This document shows positions 47,597 through 59,632 of a stretch of 64,000 nt of DNA, in pieces; within the stretch, counting starts at the first letter, position 1; each line of letters opens with the position of its first letter. Below the pieces are notes generated by a model. That model was not told the DNA's origin, made no database searches, and saw nothing but the letters and a program-made list of their open reading frames with translations. Origin of the DNA: Antedon bifida (lineage: Eukaryota > Echinodermata > Crinoidea > Comatulida > Antedonidae); assembly GCA_963402885.1 (NCBI GenBank), contig OY727095.1:34353001-34417000 (forward strand), written 5' to 3'. The translations under genes and the position numbers were made by a program.

Positions 47597-47840
47597 TATG
47601 ATCCTCTGGTATAATCCCACTGACTTCCCTACAAAAGGAAATTAGGCCAACTTTGAGGGGTGGGACTATACCCGAGGATCAGGAAAAAATGATTGATAAG
47701 CATTTCTTGTAAAAACTCATTTGAACTGGTGAGAGAGAGGCCTACATCCAGACCAAAGGTCAATACTGGGACTATACCCGGGGATATGCCTGGTTGTGAA
47801 ATCAGACAAAGTAGGGGGTGGGATTATACCCGAGGATATA
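47597..47840. repeat. Repeated GGGAYTATACCCGAGGAT motif, one copy inverted
   Basis: Direct copies occur at about 47661 (GTGGGACTATACCCGAGGAT), 47766 (TGGGACTATACCCGGGGAT) and 47819 (GTGGGATTATACCCGAGGAT). An inverted copy lies at about 47599 (ATCCTCTGGTATAATCCCAC). It may be a small element with inverted ends and duplicated interior, or a tandem remnant next to the following LINE end. Confidence 0.55.
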
Positions 47841-47889
47841 TGGATATTTTGTATAGCAGAAGAGTAATTGAAATTTCAGTAGTACACCT

Positions 47890-48172
47890 GAGTACGGGGT
47901 CAATGGGGGTCAATGCAAGACTCACAGGCAATGATAACCTGGGCCAAGAACCCGAGCAACGCTTCTGCTTCCGGTCCATCACCTCTCATACCAATGGACT
48001 CCGCAATAGTCAATACCCATCTGCCATTAGAACAATGAATGTTACAGAATGATGTGTCAATTTTTTTTTCAACTTTTTTATTTTGTGTGTATTGTGCTGT
48101 AGTCTATTCTCAGAGCAACACAATTTTCTATGTATTTTATGCAAATGATATAATAAATAGAATTGAATGTAA
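47890..48172 (+). repeat. Non-LTR retrotransposon 3' end (reverse transcriptase tail and 3'UTR)
   Basis: The translated frame includes FRSITSHTNGLRNSQYPSAI then RTMN, close to the usual C-terminus of LINE ORF2 proteins (TNRLKNSFFPSAVRLIN-like). A stop follows, then T-rich 3'UTR and a tail near ATATAATAAATAGAATTGAA. Only the last part of the element is present (5'-truncated), which is the normal fate of a LINE insertion. Clade CR1/L2 is likely but not certain. Confidence 0.6.
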
Positions 48173-48561
48173 AAATAACGTAATTATAATGTCTGTGGAT
48201 GCCTGCCAAAAATAGTGGAAAGAATATAACATTCTTTTTACATAGTCATGAGTAAATAATTCATATTTTTTTGACAATAACACTTTTTTTTATTCTTTTG
48301 TTGTAAAATTAGGATTCGTAAATTGAGGTGTTTTACTGTATTGTTAGTGAAAGTAATGAACAAATGAAAAAGTAAAATGATTGATAAGGCAAAATACTGT
48401 GTGCAAGTTTGATTAGATTTAGACATGATGATAATGACTTTTAAATTTGTCAGAATGATTTAACTTGATTGGCAGGCTAAATAAACACTGTCAACATAGA
48501 CATGTGACAAGTCACAAAAAAGTAGAATCAGGATTCCTAGAACGATAACAGCATATGAGAA

Positions 48562-48800
48562 GTCCTACCTTTGCTCGTGCTGTGCACGGTAGGACGTTTG
48601 TACAACACCGGCACGCGGGCTAAATTGTTTATGACAGCGAGTAAGCTTCTCATCCCTCGATGTCTCGTCTTCTTGCTTTTAGCATGAACATGCGTGGATG
48701 TCTTGGATTTGACGTTTTCTCACATTAAGAGTTTCTGGATACAGCAGATTATTAGAACAAGTCTAGTCGAACTGTGATCAGGCACCGATCGCTGACGCCT
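48562..48800 (-). promoter_or_regulatory. GC-richer patch; possible first exon or promoter
   Basis: This patch has more CpG than its surroundings. Read on the minus strand, a frame opens MRSLLAVINNLARVPVLYKR and stays open to a donor-like AAAG|GTAGGA ending at 48569. Spliced to the FGFR acceptor at 15843 it would be a short upstream frame ending in a stop. Against this, the donor lies in a perfect palindrome (GTCCTACC ... GGTAGGAC), and nothing ties it to FGFR. Confidence 0.2.
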
Positions 48801-51060
48801 GCAAGACAAAACTCATCTGAAGTAATTGTTTGAGAACCCTGTTAAAGTTCGCCTCAAGACAACAAACCAATGGATTATGTAGATGTTAGCAACTAGCAAT
48901 TAAGACAACTTGTATTAAATATATCAACCTTACAAACCAAGGGTTTGTGTAGATATTAGACCTTTTTTCCCATCAGCAAACATTACTACAACTACAATCT
49001 TTACTAACAATACATTTTTTGGTAATAATTCATTAATTCTACAAAAAGAATTTACAGAAAGTGGCAAAAAAAGTCTCAAGTAACTGTAAAATCTAATTGT
49101 ACGTTACTGATTTTGAAAATTTCAACTAGCAATAGCTCATTTACTTATGATTAACAGTATTTACTTATCTATCCACTAATTGAGAGCAGTATTACCAGAT
49201 AAAAAAGAACAGAATATAAAATGATCAATAAATAAAATCCTAAAACTTAGATCAAATTTATTTATAAATAAAAAATAAACAAAATGGTAGATAAATGAAA
49301 TTCTAAAATATATGTAAAAATAAAGCTATAAACATGTTTTAAAAATAACATTCACAAATGAAAATAAACAAATAATCTGACCAATCACAAGCAACAGTTT
49401 GGATCATCCGCCACCCGTGATTGGTCGATTTGAGTTAGGTGTGCATTTTTGTGTGGGAAGGAAGCGTAGGACAGTAAATAATCATCAGATGTACAGTAGT
49501 GTGGGTGATAGCAGTAGTGAAAAGCGTAATTGCTATTCTGTGGTTAGTATATGTTCTACATGACCAACAGAGCCAGTAATAAATTCAAGTTAATTATGGT
49601 ACGCATGATTGACATTCTAATACACAAGACATTTATTATCAATATATTGATAGTAATAAACCTTTTATTTTTACTTATTTATTTCTCCTTTATACTGTAT
49701 TCCCAGAGGGCCTCGTAGATAACTTGCACACATTAAAAAATATAGAAACAAAACTACAGTATTATAGTAATAGTAGTCAAATTATTTTCACCAGTCCCAC
49801 CCTATTTAACTTATATTCCCAGTTGCCTGGACATTATGCATTCTCATTCCTGAGGACGATCAAAGTATATTGATCAAAACGTAGAGAAACTCAACAGTTC
49901 TTTTTAGAACTAAATATACGTGATTTCGCCATGCAAGCTTTAAGTTTACGCAATAAAATTATTATCCAGACAAAAAAAACCAAAGCTAACCAAAAATCAC
50001 TTGCAGACAATGACTTCTAGTTGACTATTTCTTTTCTTTAAATTACACTTTACAGTTTAAATTTATTTTTGAAATCCACTTTTTGATCGAAGTGAACTTT
50101 AAAATGGCATATTCAACAAAAGGTGTTTATGAGAATGATTTTTTGTTTAAAAATGCCACCTCGGAAAAATCTTGTACTTGTAGTGCAACTTTATTAGGTC
50201 AGTTTGTCTGATGAAAATTAATGTAATTCTCTCGAGACAAATTTGGTATTATATCCAGCTCAGACATTAGATAATGTATACACAATTTGTAATGAAACAT
50301 AAAAAAAACAGTACAATGTCATGGTATTCAAGTAGTGTGAAAACCGTCTGATCTTGTAATTGAAGTTTTAGAATACCTTAGGTTTCAAGCGGTAATATTT
50401 TAATTGCAGAAAATTACGCTTAAATATATCAAATTTATTTAACACATTAAAGTCATTTTGCCAATAATGTCAATTATAGCAGAGCAATATATCTTAAATC
50501 CAAAGGCAAATTACTGAATTACTGATCTCAATGGAGATACAATATAAAATACTGTAAGCAAAAAGCTAAATCAAAACGATAAAGTAAAACAGCAAGAAAA
50601 AGTAGCAGAGCTTTCGGGCAACACTTGCCCTTCATATTTTATATTCATATATAATTTTACCTCCATTAAATACGGTTTACATAAATGCACAGTATTCACA
50701 AATATGGTAAAAATGAATTAAGGAAAAAAATGAAATGTATAATGCTGTGGACCAGGTGTGAGAGAAAATAATTATTGGCCTATAATAATGTTATTGTAGA
50801 GGGCCAAACTGCAGTAAGGTAATGACTGTGGACATTGAACTCTAGTTTGTAGTCAGTGATAATAAACAATGGCATGACATCTGTTACAAGACCTCTTTAA
50901 CAGGATAACCAAATAAACATTTAGTTTAGAGGTTTTCCACCTAAATCAATGAAGAACTTTAGCACAGATAATAATTATCATTCAGTCTTAAGGTAATTAA
51001 ATGAATGTTTGATTTCTTAAAACTCTGTATTCATTCAAAATTTTGAAAATGATAAAACTA
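48801..51060. other. AT-rich noncoding stretch
   Basis: It contains only the 50.5 kb repeat copy and a small palindrome at 49379-49425. No exon recognised. Confidence 0.45.
50500..50637 (-). repeat. Repeat family with hammerhead-like core, copy 2
   Basis: Read on the minus strand: ATGAAGGGCAAGTGTTGCCC, then GAAAGCTCTGCTAC, GCTGTTTTACTTTATCG, TTTTGATTTAGCTTTTTGC, TGTATCTCCATTGAGATC and TTTGCCTTTGGATTTA. The GAAA box is intact, but the first bases of CTGATGA are lost. Confidence 0.6.
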
Positions 51061-51799
51061 AAAGGGGGTTACCCCGGTGTACTAGTATACACACAACCAC
51101 TGTCACTCATCAAGAGGGCCCCTTGAGGGTCACCCTCTATAAATAAGGTGTAATAAAAAATATTTACAAAAAAGGACAGACAATTTCAAATCTTCTTAAG
51201 ACAAAATTCCGCATCATAACTAACATATGGGCTAAGAAGAAGGTTTAATGAAATGTTGAATTTTTGGCGTCATGTTGTAAAAATAAATAAAAATAAAGAA
51301 CTCACAAAATATGGATTAGCATCATCAACACGCAAACAAAACATGAAGAAAATGAAAAAATTAAGAGAAGCTTTCTGATTGGTTAATAACAAGACGATGA
51401 TGTACATATGGTGAGTGTCTGTTGGTGAGTTGCTGGCGTCATGTTGTGAACATTTTGTGATATACCGTATACAACGAGGACCAATTATTACATCATTTAA
51501 TTTAAGTGCCTTCTTAAATTGATATAAGAATTCATTAAAAGTGCATTCGTTACCAGCTTGTATTAACAATGTTACAGTCCTTCCATTAAAATTTATAGAT
51601 TTTTTTTGGGGGGTATTTATTTTTTTTTTAGACTACAGGCTAAATATAACAAATTTAAAGCCATCCAGCATTGTGACATCTTGTATTAACAATGCCTGCC
51701 GTTTATAGAAAAGCCTTTTTAATAAATGTTTTGTCTTTATGACATAGATACAAAATGGTGATGAGACTATTTTCAATTCCAAGATGAAACACTCGAGAA

Positions 51800-52060
51800 A
51801 TGGGAGAATAACCCACGACTAGCAGCTTACTGGGCTGAATTGCGCACAAGTGTGGACAACACATACAGCAACTTTCTACTCCCCAAAGGTCCCTTCGTGT
51901 CGAGTGCTGCCACCAAACGGCGCCCGTTCGTCTGTCCACAACGACAAGGGCTGAATGGACCAGTACATCGGGGTAACCCCCTACTCTTCCGAAAGATGTA
52001 CTGGGTTCTTTAAAGTGCCAACGAGCCATATGTGTACAACTTACAGCTTTAAAGGCGACA
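51800..52060 (-). repeat. GC-rich fragment of an unidentified dispersed repeat
   Basis: A sharp GC-rich island in AT-rich surroundings includes GATGTACTGGGTTCTTTAAA and GTGCCAACGAGCCATATGTG. From memory, similar words (ACTGGGTTCTTTAA.GTGC) recur in repeats of many marine invertebrates. The 148-codon minus-strand frame across it is cysteine-rich and lacks a recognised domain; I treat it as noncoding. Confidence 0.4.
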
Positions 52061-53372
52061 TTCAGCATCAATATAGATGATGATGAATGATAATAAAATG
52101 TATAATAATTAGAACTATAATGACATGAATAACATGAATAATTAGTCATAATTGAATGTGAAAGATTGAAAAGAGGTTATTATTGCACATTACGATGAAT
52201 CATATTTTTATTAAACAATTATGATTATATTAATGGAAATACTCATACAATGATAATTAAAGAATATGGAATTTTCAGATTTCAATGAAAATGTTTTTCT
52301 TTTAATATCCAGCAAACACGAGGCAGGTGTACAGTAAGAAAACACATGAATGTTATCAAGATGTGTTCAAGAGAATCTTCTAATTTTGTTTGGTATGCTT
52401 TGGTATTTCAATTAATTTTTTTCTTGATGCATTTACGATCTAGTTACACACACAGAATTGGTGTTTTGTATATTGTATCTCATCTATAACGATACCCATT
52501 TTTACTTTATAAATTGTGAATATTGTATGTTAATGATATTTTACATAGATATTGATATTTTTGTATCAGTGAATGTAGTTGTTTCTTGATTTTTATTATG
52601 TTTTTTTTTTAGTATTAGTAAGTGCAATAATATCTAGTATTGCTGTTGTTTATTTATCTAATTTTTAATTGTTAAAAGATATTTTATTTCAGTTTTTTGC
52701 TTTTTTTTCGGAAATAAAAGATATCATGAATAATAAATCTACTTAGATCTAGCCAATGTTACCTACTGCTAGTATGAACTAAAATGAATGCAAAAATTAA
52801 GGTCTGGTAAATGTTGATGCATAGAAATCTGCTTTGAGTTTGAGGATTCAAAGCGCATTAAATGAAAAAAAAAAGTTTTAATATTTAATGTGGTGTGTAG
52901 AGAATACTACTAAATTAAAATTCGTTATTAAATATAACCAAAATGATTTCACAGCATGTTTGAGACTGAAATGAGCGATACCAAAATGAGGAAAGTTCTG
53001 TCGACCTTACTGTCGTCAAGCATTATGAAAGCCAATAAACTTGATTGAAACCATCTTTCAATTTGTTTGTTTCATGTAAAGATCAAGGGTGTTGTGAGAG
53101 CATGGGAATATAATGCCTGTTTCACTGCCAATTTTACAGTCAATTCAAAAGTAACACAAAAACAATGACACAAACTAATTAGACAAGTTTTCCCTAAAAC
53201 AAATAAACAAAATAAAATATTATATTTACCATTACCAAAAAAACTAGTTTTGCAAAAAGTAGGATTTTCCTAGTAATATATATTTAAAATACTGTACTAT
53301 TATTAAAATGCAGAAGCAATATGCGTTTGAATGTTTTCATAAATATATCAGAATGAAAGTTTACACAGTCTA
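52061..53372. other. AT-rich noncoding stretch with LINE-like tails
   Basis: Short tails resembling retroposon 3' ends occur at 52835-52870 (GCTTTGAG..AAAGCGCATTAAATG) and near 53025-53050 (AAGCCAATAAACTTGATTG). No coding part. Confidence 0.4.
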
Positions 53373-53511
53373 AAGCTCTGTGAAACTAGTGTGATGTGCC
53401 CAAATATGGTAGTGATATGCCCGAGTATGGTAGTGATATGACATCATCATGTCCATATATGGGAACATCACATTTTTTGTCACATAAAGTTTGATAGTGT
53501 AGACAGAGCTT
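53373..53511. mobile_element. TA-flanked MITE, copy 3
   Basis: It starts AAGCTCTG after TA and ends GTGTAGACAGAGCTT before TA. The left inverted repeat has a deletion that joins AAGCTCTG directly to TGAAACTAGTGTGATG. Confidence 0.78.
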
Positions 53512-54139
53512 TACAAAAAAAGAAGAGAAAATCTGAGATTAGAGAAGAATCTCTTATATGTGTATTACTGTATAGAATAGTCTTCTATGTATGTAATGAG
53601 TTGTTAAATCATTGAAAGTAAAATCATCCCTTGGGTGTCATCCTAAATAGAAAGAAATACCTATCCAACACCTAAGTGAATGCCAATCAGAACACATTGA
53701 CCTAAAATACCTTGATCAGTTCCTGGCAGAATTAAGAAGTTTCATACATAGCGTTGGGTTTCAGATTGCCACAAGCAATGGATGATCGTTTCACAAGAGG
53801 GCGTTTCAAAAGTTCATGATGCTTTAAGTACAGTGTACTAGATTTTATAAAATTCTAAAAAAAAAAGTTACTATATACTATTACTTGTATAAATAATAAT
53901 ATACAGTGTCTGTAAGTGCAATATCATCCAGTTCAGAAGCAGAGTCCTACGGGTTTAAACCTCAAAGAAGATTCTTTAAGCTAAGCATACAACATTTTTG
54001 TAATTCTCACACACTTACTAAATGTACTGAAATAAGTGGCCATACTATAAAGCACAAAGATATCCTTTTAAAAAAATGTTTAGAAAATATGATTTTATTT
54101 ATTAATAAAGCAATATCGTAGTCTTGTGAATATATGAAA

Positions 54140-54336
54140 GGTGTAGTTTATACAGGGCGCTGTATTTATTTAACAAATTTATCTAATTTTAACAATTTTT
54201 AGCCTCTTAACTTTTTGTGTGTTTTTGTAAATTGTATTTTATATTTATATTTCTGTATTTTGCCAGTTTTCAAATCACATTTCTGTTTTTTTAAATGGAC
54301 AATAAAGTATATATGACTATGACTATGACTATGAGA
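54140..54336 (+). repeat. LINE-type 3' end with TATGAC tail
   Basis: T-rich 3'UTR-like text ends AAATGGACAATAAAGTATAT followed by TATGACTATGACTATGAC. An AATAAA-type end with a short tandem tail is typical of CR1/L2-like elements. No reverse transcriptase remains. Confidence 0.5.
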
Positions 54337-54914
54337 TATGATAACGCATTATGTAGTACTGCCTTTTATACTAACTTTATATAACAGAGTATATGAACTG
54401 TATGTAAAATATAACCACACAACCAAATTACTTTTTTTTATTGTTACATGCATTTTTCACAATACACTGTAGATAATAATAGGTCTATATATTTTTATTG
54501 TTTCTCAGCACTATTAAATTTTAAAATGTGATCAAAGACACACAGAAAATATTTTATTTCGCAAATAAAACATCTTCCTTTGTTAAGTAAAATTAAAAAA
54601 AATTGTTTTAAAATCAATGTGTTCTAGCTTTCTCTATAGTTGAATTAGTAGGTACTACTACTATGCACCAGGACGGGAAACGCTGGATATGGGCAAATCA
54701 CACTAAGCCTCGCCTTCTTTTAAACTGCGCATGCCCCAATCTCCAGTCCACAATTTTCTAGGAGCGATAAACTACATATTTGCTGTTGATCTTTTAAATT
54801 TCTCAAAATAAATCATTAGATATTTTGCTGTCAATCTTTTTAATTTCTCAACAAAAATTTAAATATGGTGCAGAAAAATAAATAAGTATTTATGTCTGAG
54901 TTGTGATGTATTTC

Positions 54915-55480
54915 ATTTCATGTCAATTCACATTTATTCAGAAATATAATATTTACATTACAGGGATTTTACAGAGACAAGTAATTGTCTGTAGTCATAA
55001 GACCCTTTTAGAAAAAAACAAATATTATCACAAAGGGAAAAAAAAAGCAAAAGTATAAATACAAATAATATAAAACAAACTAATACACATGTGTGTATTG
55101 AAATTACTTTATGTTCATTTCAATTTTACATTCACATAGAATTCAAACGACAGAAAAATTAAGTATTTATGCCTGGGGTAAGGTACAGAGGGGCAAATAA
55201 TCCCAGCATTGGTAGTGTGTTGGGATTCTTCTTGTGGGGCGTTTAGTAGAGGAATGTCTATGGTAGTAATGGCAATGGCTTTGTATGAATGTCTTCAGGC
55301 TGTGGTATAATATAGGAGAAATAAGGAATTTTAGAAGATACCTGCCTTGACTTTTTGATCTAATTACATATTTACATGTGCAGTGCTTCTGGGTACAAGA
55401 CATTTGCACTTGGGTTTCACTAAACAAGGAAAAAAGTAGATTGAGAGAGAAGTGAATTGTGGCCATGTGTTGGCATAGCG
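54915..55480 (-). repeat. Probable LINE 3' end, minus strand
   Basis: Read on the minus strand, a frame with RLAMPTHGHNSLLSQSTFF ends in a stop, in the style of LINE ORF2 C-termini. A long 3'UTR-like stretch follows, ending GAATAAATGTGAATTGACAT plus GAAAT-type units. The coding part is tiny and the assignment is tentative. Confidence 0.35.
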
Positions 55481-56252
55481 AGACGTTAAAATTTATTATT
55501 TAAAACAGAAGAAAATTATGATTATTATTTTCAGTTTTAGCAAGACATTGTAGTGCTAGTTGCAAATACTATTTTTCAAAATACTTGTTTAAACTATGAG
55601 TCAGAAAAAAAACAAACTTTAAAATTATGATGCATAACAATTACTGGTATGATTGTATAATATTAAAATATTTTTTACTTATCTTTGGCGTCACAAATCA
55701 TTGGGTCTGCTGGCTGCTATAAATCAAGCCTCTATCTTATGTCAATTTTATTGATCTTTTTTCTAGTAAGACTTTTAAATAGTTACAGGATTAACTTTTA
55801 ATATATTCTTTATTTCTGAAAATATTTTGTTGGAAATCTCTAGAGTGTCACAAAGTGCACATATTAAATAAACAGGTTTTTTAGTCTGTGAACAACACTG
55901 TAACAACACAATTAATGCCTTAGATAAAAAGGGCTTCTGGTTTAAGAAGGTTAATATCAATACTTTTCCAAGCATCTTTAGTGACCAAGATGAGAGCAAG
56001 TTGCTATATCTTAAACCGCCTACGTTATAAAGCTCAATTATCAGTAGTAGAACATTGTGATTAAATACAATTTACTTCTCATTATCAATATCATTGAACA
56101 TTTAATAGCCTACAGCATGATATCCAAATACCGTTCTTTGTGTTGTTCTGAAACATTTTGAATAGAACATGTATATAACCAGCTTCCCCCACCCCCCGTT
56201 TGTCCTATTTAAAAGAGCTGATAATGTACAAGATATAGTGTAGCTATATGTA
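55481..56252. other. AT-rich noncoding stretch
   Basis: Nothing recognised. Confidence 0.5.
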
Positions 56253-56341
56253 AATGATGTCCAGTAGATGATGGCCTACAGGTTTTTATAGATGCACAGT
56301 ACATGATGTCCAGTAGATGATGGCCTACAGGTTTTTATAAT
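56253..56341. repeat. Tandem duplication of about 50 bp
   Basis: ATGATGTCCAGTAGATGATG followed by GCCTACAGGTTTTTATA occurs twice, at about 56253 and 56303. Confidence 0.85.
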
Positions 56342-56534
56342 AACATCTCTATCCATTACTTTACTGTTAATCTGATTTCTATTTTATAATCCTTTTACAG
56401 GAAATTTCATAATACTCTGGTATTAGTTACTCAGTTTTCTTTTTTATTCACTTGTATATTATCATATAATGTGCATCATGATTTAATGTTTTAAATAAAC
56501 ATGTTTCTCTATTGAACATCCCCTACAGTACGTC

Positions 56535-57002
56535 TGTCCATCCATCCATCCCACTCCCGTCCATCCATTCAATTCTATCCCATCCATTCATTCTTAACAT
56601 CCTATCCATCCATCCCACTCCCATCCATCCATCCATCCATCCATCCATCCATCCATCCCACTCCCATCCATCCATCCATCCATCCCACTCCCGTCCATCC
56701 ATTCAATTCTATCCCATCCATTCATTCTTAACATCCTATCCATCCATCCCACTCCCATCCATCCATCCATCCATCCATCCATCCATCCATCCCACTCCCA
56801 TCCATCCATCCATCCATCCCACTCCCGTCCATCCATTCAATTCTATCCCATCCATTCATTCTTAACATCCTATCCATCCATCCCACTCCCATCCATCCAT
56901 CCATCCATCCATCCATCCATCCATCCATCCATCCATCCTATCCATCCATCCCACTCCCATCCATCCATCCATCCATCCATCCATCCATCCATCCATCCAT
57001 CG
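56535..57002. repeat. CATC microsatellite with 135-bp higher-order repeat
   Basis: Tandem CATC is interrupted regularly by a block holding ACTCCCGTCCATCCATTCAA, TTCTATCCCATCC and TTCTTAACATCC. The block starts at 56552, 56687 and 56821, giving units of 134-135 bp, and is followed by simpler CATC runs to 57002. All frames across it are repeat artefacts. Confidence 0.95.
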
Positions 57003-57790
57003 TATGTATTCTAGTGGAGGTTGGAGGTGCCAAACAAAAACATTTGCCAATAACAAAAGCCAAATTGAATGATATATGTTTTATTGATAGTTTTGTTTTG
57101 TTTACTACATCAGCTTTGTTGACAAGGTCAGCGGTATAAAGAATGCTATAAACCATGTACATAGCCAGATGATATCAAGCTGATAAATCTTAAATAATCC
57201 TACTGTATAACACCTGACATATGTACCAATCAAATGTCAAATCCAATCCCAATGTAGATACAATATGCCTAGCAAACACTATGGGTTTGTTTCTGCTGTA
57301 TAGCGCCAAATAAATTGTTTATTTCAAAATATAATTTGCATATTCGAAAGCTTTTCTGCCAAATTTTTGCTCCTAAATAACCGTTTAAATCAGTGGACGT
57401 AATCATGAGCATCAAATACAATGGGCTCTGGCGGTCAATTCAAATGTTACTTCAGTGCTGTTGATTAAAGTCTGCGGTTGTATTATCAAACAACCATTAT
57501 TTTGTATTGCAGATGAGAATAACCGGTTACTAAAATTTTGTCCCGTTCCTGCTGCAAAGAAAATGTATTCTATTCTATATTTAAATTATTGTTACCTTTT
57601 TACTTTTCTTTTAAAAGGTTAAAATGGTACTAATCATGTTCTATAGGAGATCTGAAGGAGCATCAATTTCTCTACAGCAATAATCCTCTCAGAAAGTTGA
57701 TTACAACCATTGGAGTGGTGTACACCAACTTCCTATGTCACACCTTTGTTCTTAATTTAATGATTTGGAGGATTTCATATCTTTTTTTTA
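57003..57790. other. Noncoding stretch
   Basis: Nothing recognised between the CATC array and the 54-bp satellite. Confidence 0.5.
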
Positions 57791-58383
57791 AAACATTAAT
57801 AAGAAACGCTACATGTAAGAATAGTAGTAGTACTTTGTGGTGATAAACATTAATAAGAAACGCTACATGTAAGAGTAGTAGTAGTACTTTGTGGTGATAA
57901 ACATTAATAAGAAACGCTACATGTAAGAATAGTAGTAGTACTTTGTGGTGATAAACATTAATAAGAAACGCTACATGTAAGAGTAGTAGTAGTACTTTGT
58001 GGTGATAAACATTAATAAGAAACGCTACATGTAAGAATAGTAGTAGTACTTTGTGGTGATAAACATTAATAAGAAACGCTACATGTAAGAGTAGTAGTAG
58101 TACTTTGTGGTGATAAACATTAATAAGAAACGCTACATGTAAGAGTAGTAGTAGTACTTTGTGGTGATAAACATTAATAAGAAACGCTACATGTAAGAGT
58201 AGTAGTAGTACTTTGTGGTGATGAACATTAATAAGAAACGCTACATGTAAGAGTAGTAGTAGTACTTTGTGGTGATAAAACGCTACATGTAAGAGGAGTA
58301 GTATACTAGTAGTACTTTGTGGTGATAAACATTAATAAGAAACGCTACATGTAAGAGTAGTAGTAGTACTTTGTGGTGATAAA
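57791..58383. repeat. 54-bp satellite, about 11 copies
   Basis: The unit runs AAACATTAATAAGAAACGCT, ACATGTAAGA and RTAGTAGTAGTACTTTGTGG. Copies start at 57791, 57845 and every 54 bp after. Copies 1-6 alternate GAATAG and GAGTAG, so they arose as 108-bp dimers; later copies all have GAGTAG. The tenth copy (about 58277) has lost the start of its unit and gained a few bases. Confidence 0.95.
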
Positions 58384-58969
58384 TGTAAAGTAAACAGGTG
58401 TACAGATATGTGCTATTAATCTTAAGCATTACCTTATGGTATTCTACATCTGTCTACAACCCAAACAGATGCCTAAAAGTGATGCCTATTGTCACATTGA
58501 CCCAGTATAGGGTACTACCATGTGCTACAAACACTCACCAGTAAACATGGGAATGTGTTAAGTTGTGACTGAATAATTGGAAATAAATTAAAGATTAAAT
58601 GAGGGATGACAAATTATTATTGTGCTCTTTAAGAGATTTAAATTTTACAATAATTTATCCATTTATATTAGAATGTTATTTCCTGCCACTTAAAAGCCTT
58701 AAAAGTCTAATATATTTGTTTAGCTGTAGTTAGTAATATTTTTTTCACTGTATTGCTTTTATGTAAATAAGAATAATTTTAAAGAGAGAATAGTACCATA
58801 GATCATTGAGTGAAAAAGGAAACTTATGAATAACCAAGCCTTTAGGTGCAGAGCTCTAACAAAGTAACAACGAAATCTAAAATCTAATATAACTATAGGT
58901 CTGACAAAAACGTTATCCTATGTGTGTCATGTTTGATAAAGGAAAATGAGCATAAGTCCTGTCTTACTA

Positions 58970-59184
58970 AAGCTCTGTCTACACTATCAAACTAGTTTGA
59001 CAAAAAAAGTGTGATGTGCCCAAATATGGTAGTGATATAATAATAATAATTCATTCTTATATAGCGCATATAAGCAAGCTCTCAAAGCACTGCACCCAAA
59101 TATGGTAGTGATGACATCATCATGTCCATATTTGGGCACATCACATTTTTTGTCACATAAAGTTTGATAGTGTAGACAGAGCTT
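58970..59184. mobile_element. TA-flanked MITE, copy 4, with nested retroposon
   Basis: This is the best-preserved copy: AAGCTCTGTCTACACTATCA on the left and its complement on the right, both next to TA. It is interrupted at 59037-59094 by a 58-bp insert flanked by 18-bp direct repeats CCCAAATATGGTAGTGAT (59019-59036 and 59095-59112). Confidence 0.85.
59037..59094 (-). mobile_element. 58-bp 5'-truncated LINE/SINE tail nested in MITE
   Basis: On the minus strand it reads TGCTTTGAGAGC, then GCGCTATATAAGAATGAA, and ends in tandem ATT units. The 18-bp duplication of MITE sequence around it is typical of target-primed reverse transcription. Similar GCGC-containing tails occur near 60300-60350 (minus) and 52835-52870 (plus). 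Confidence 0.75.
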
Positions 59185-59632
59185 TAGTCAACCTAATGTA
59201 TGAGTCTATGATCTAATGTGAATGTTCTACATAACATAATACAATCAAGTGTTCAGCATTATTTCTAATGTACACCTAACATACATCAATAACATTCAAT
59301 ATATGGTTGTGGTGTTCATGACAAGGCAAATGAATATTGATAGATTGGATTTCAACAGACTACTTATTTAGTGTCAAGAGTGATTTGCCATCAATGTTTG
59401 ATTGTGATATAAGCCGGCTTTATGTTAGCTAACTCCTAGATCTGTGACACTCAATTGATGATGGAAAACGAATAACAAACCTGGACTTGTTTCAACTGCA
59501 TATCCTCAAATCGGTATAAAAAATATTGAATACAAATATCATAGTCTTGTTACAATATGGGGTCCGAAATTTGCAAATAACATTAACAGTTTTAAAGTTT
59601 TTAATTGATTTAAAAATTCCACCTTTGCAGGC
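59185..59632. other. AT-rich noncoding stretch
   Basis: Nothing recognised. Confidence 0.5.

Noticed and set aside
51703-52149. 148-codon minus-strand frame
   Set aside because: It spans a GC-rich dispersed-repeat fragment; the frame has no domain and its ends run into AT-rich DNA.
56512-57162. Several open frames of repeated His-Pro-Ser-Ile or Met-Asp-Gly-Trp
   Set aside because: They are translations of the CATC microsatellite; a 4-bp repeat leaves all frames open.
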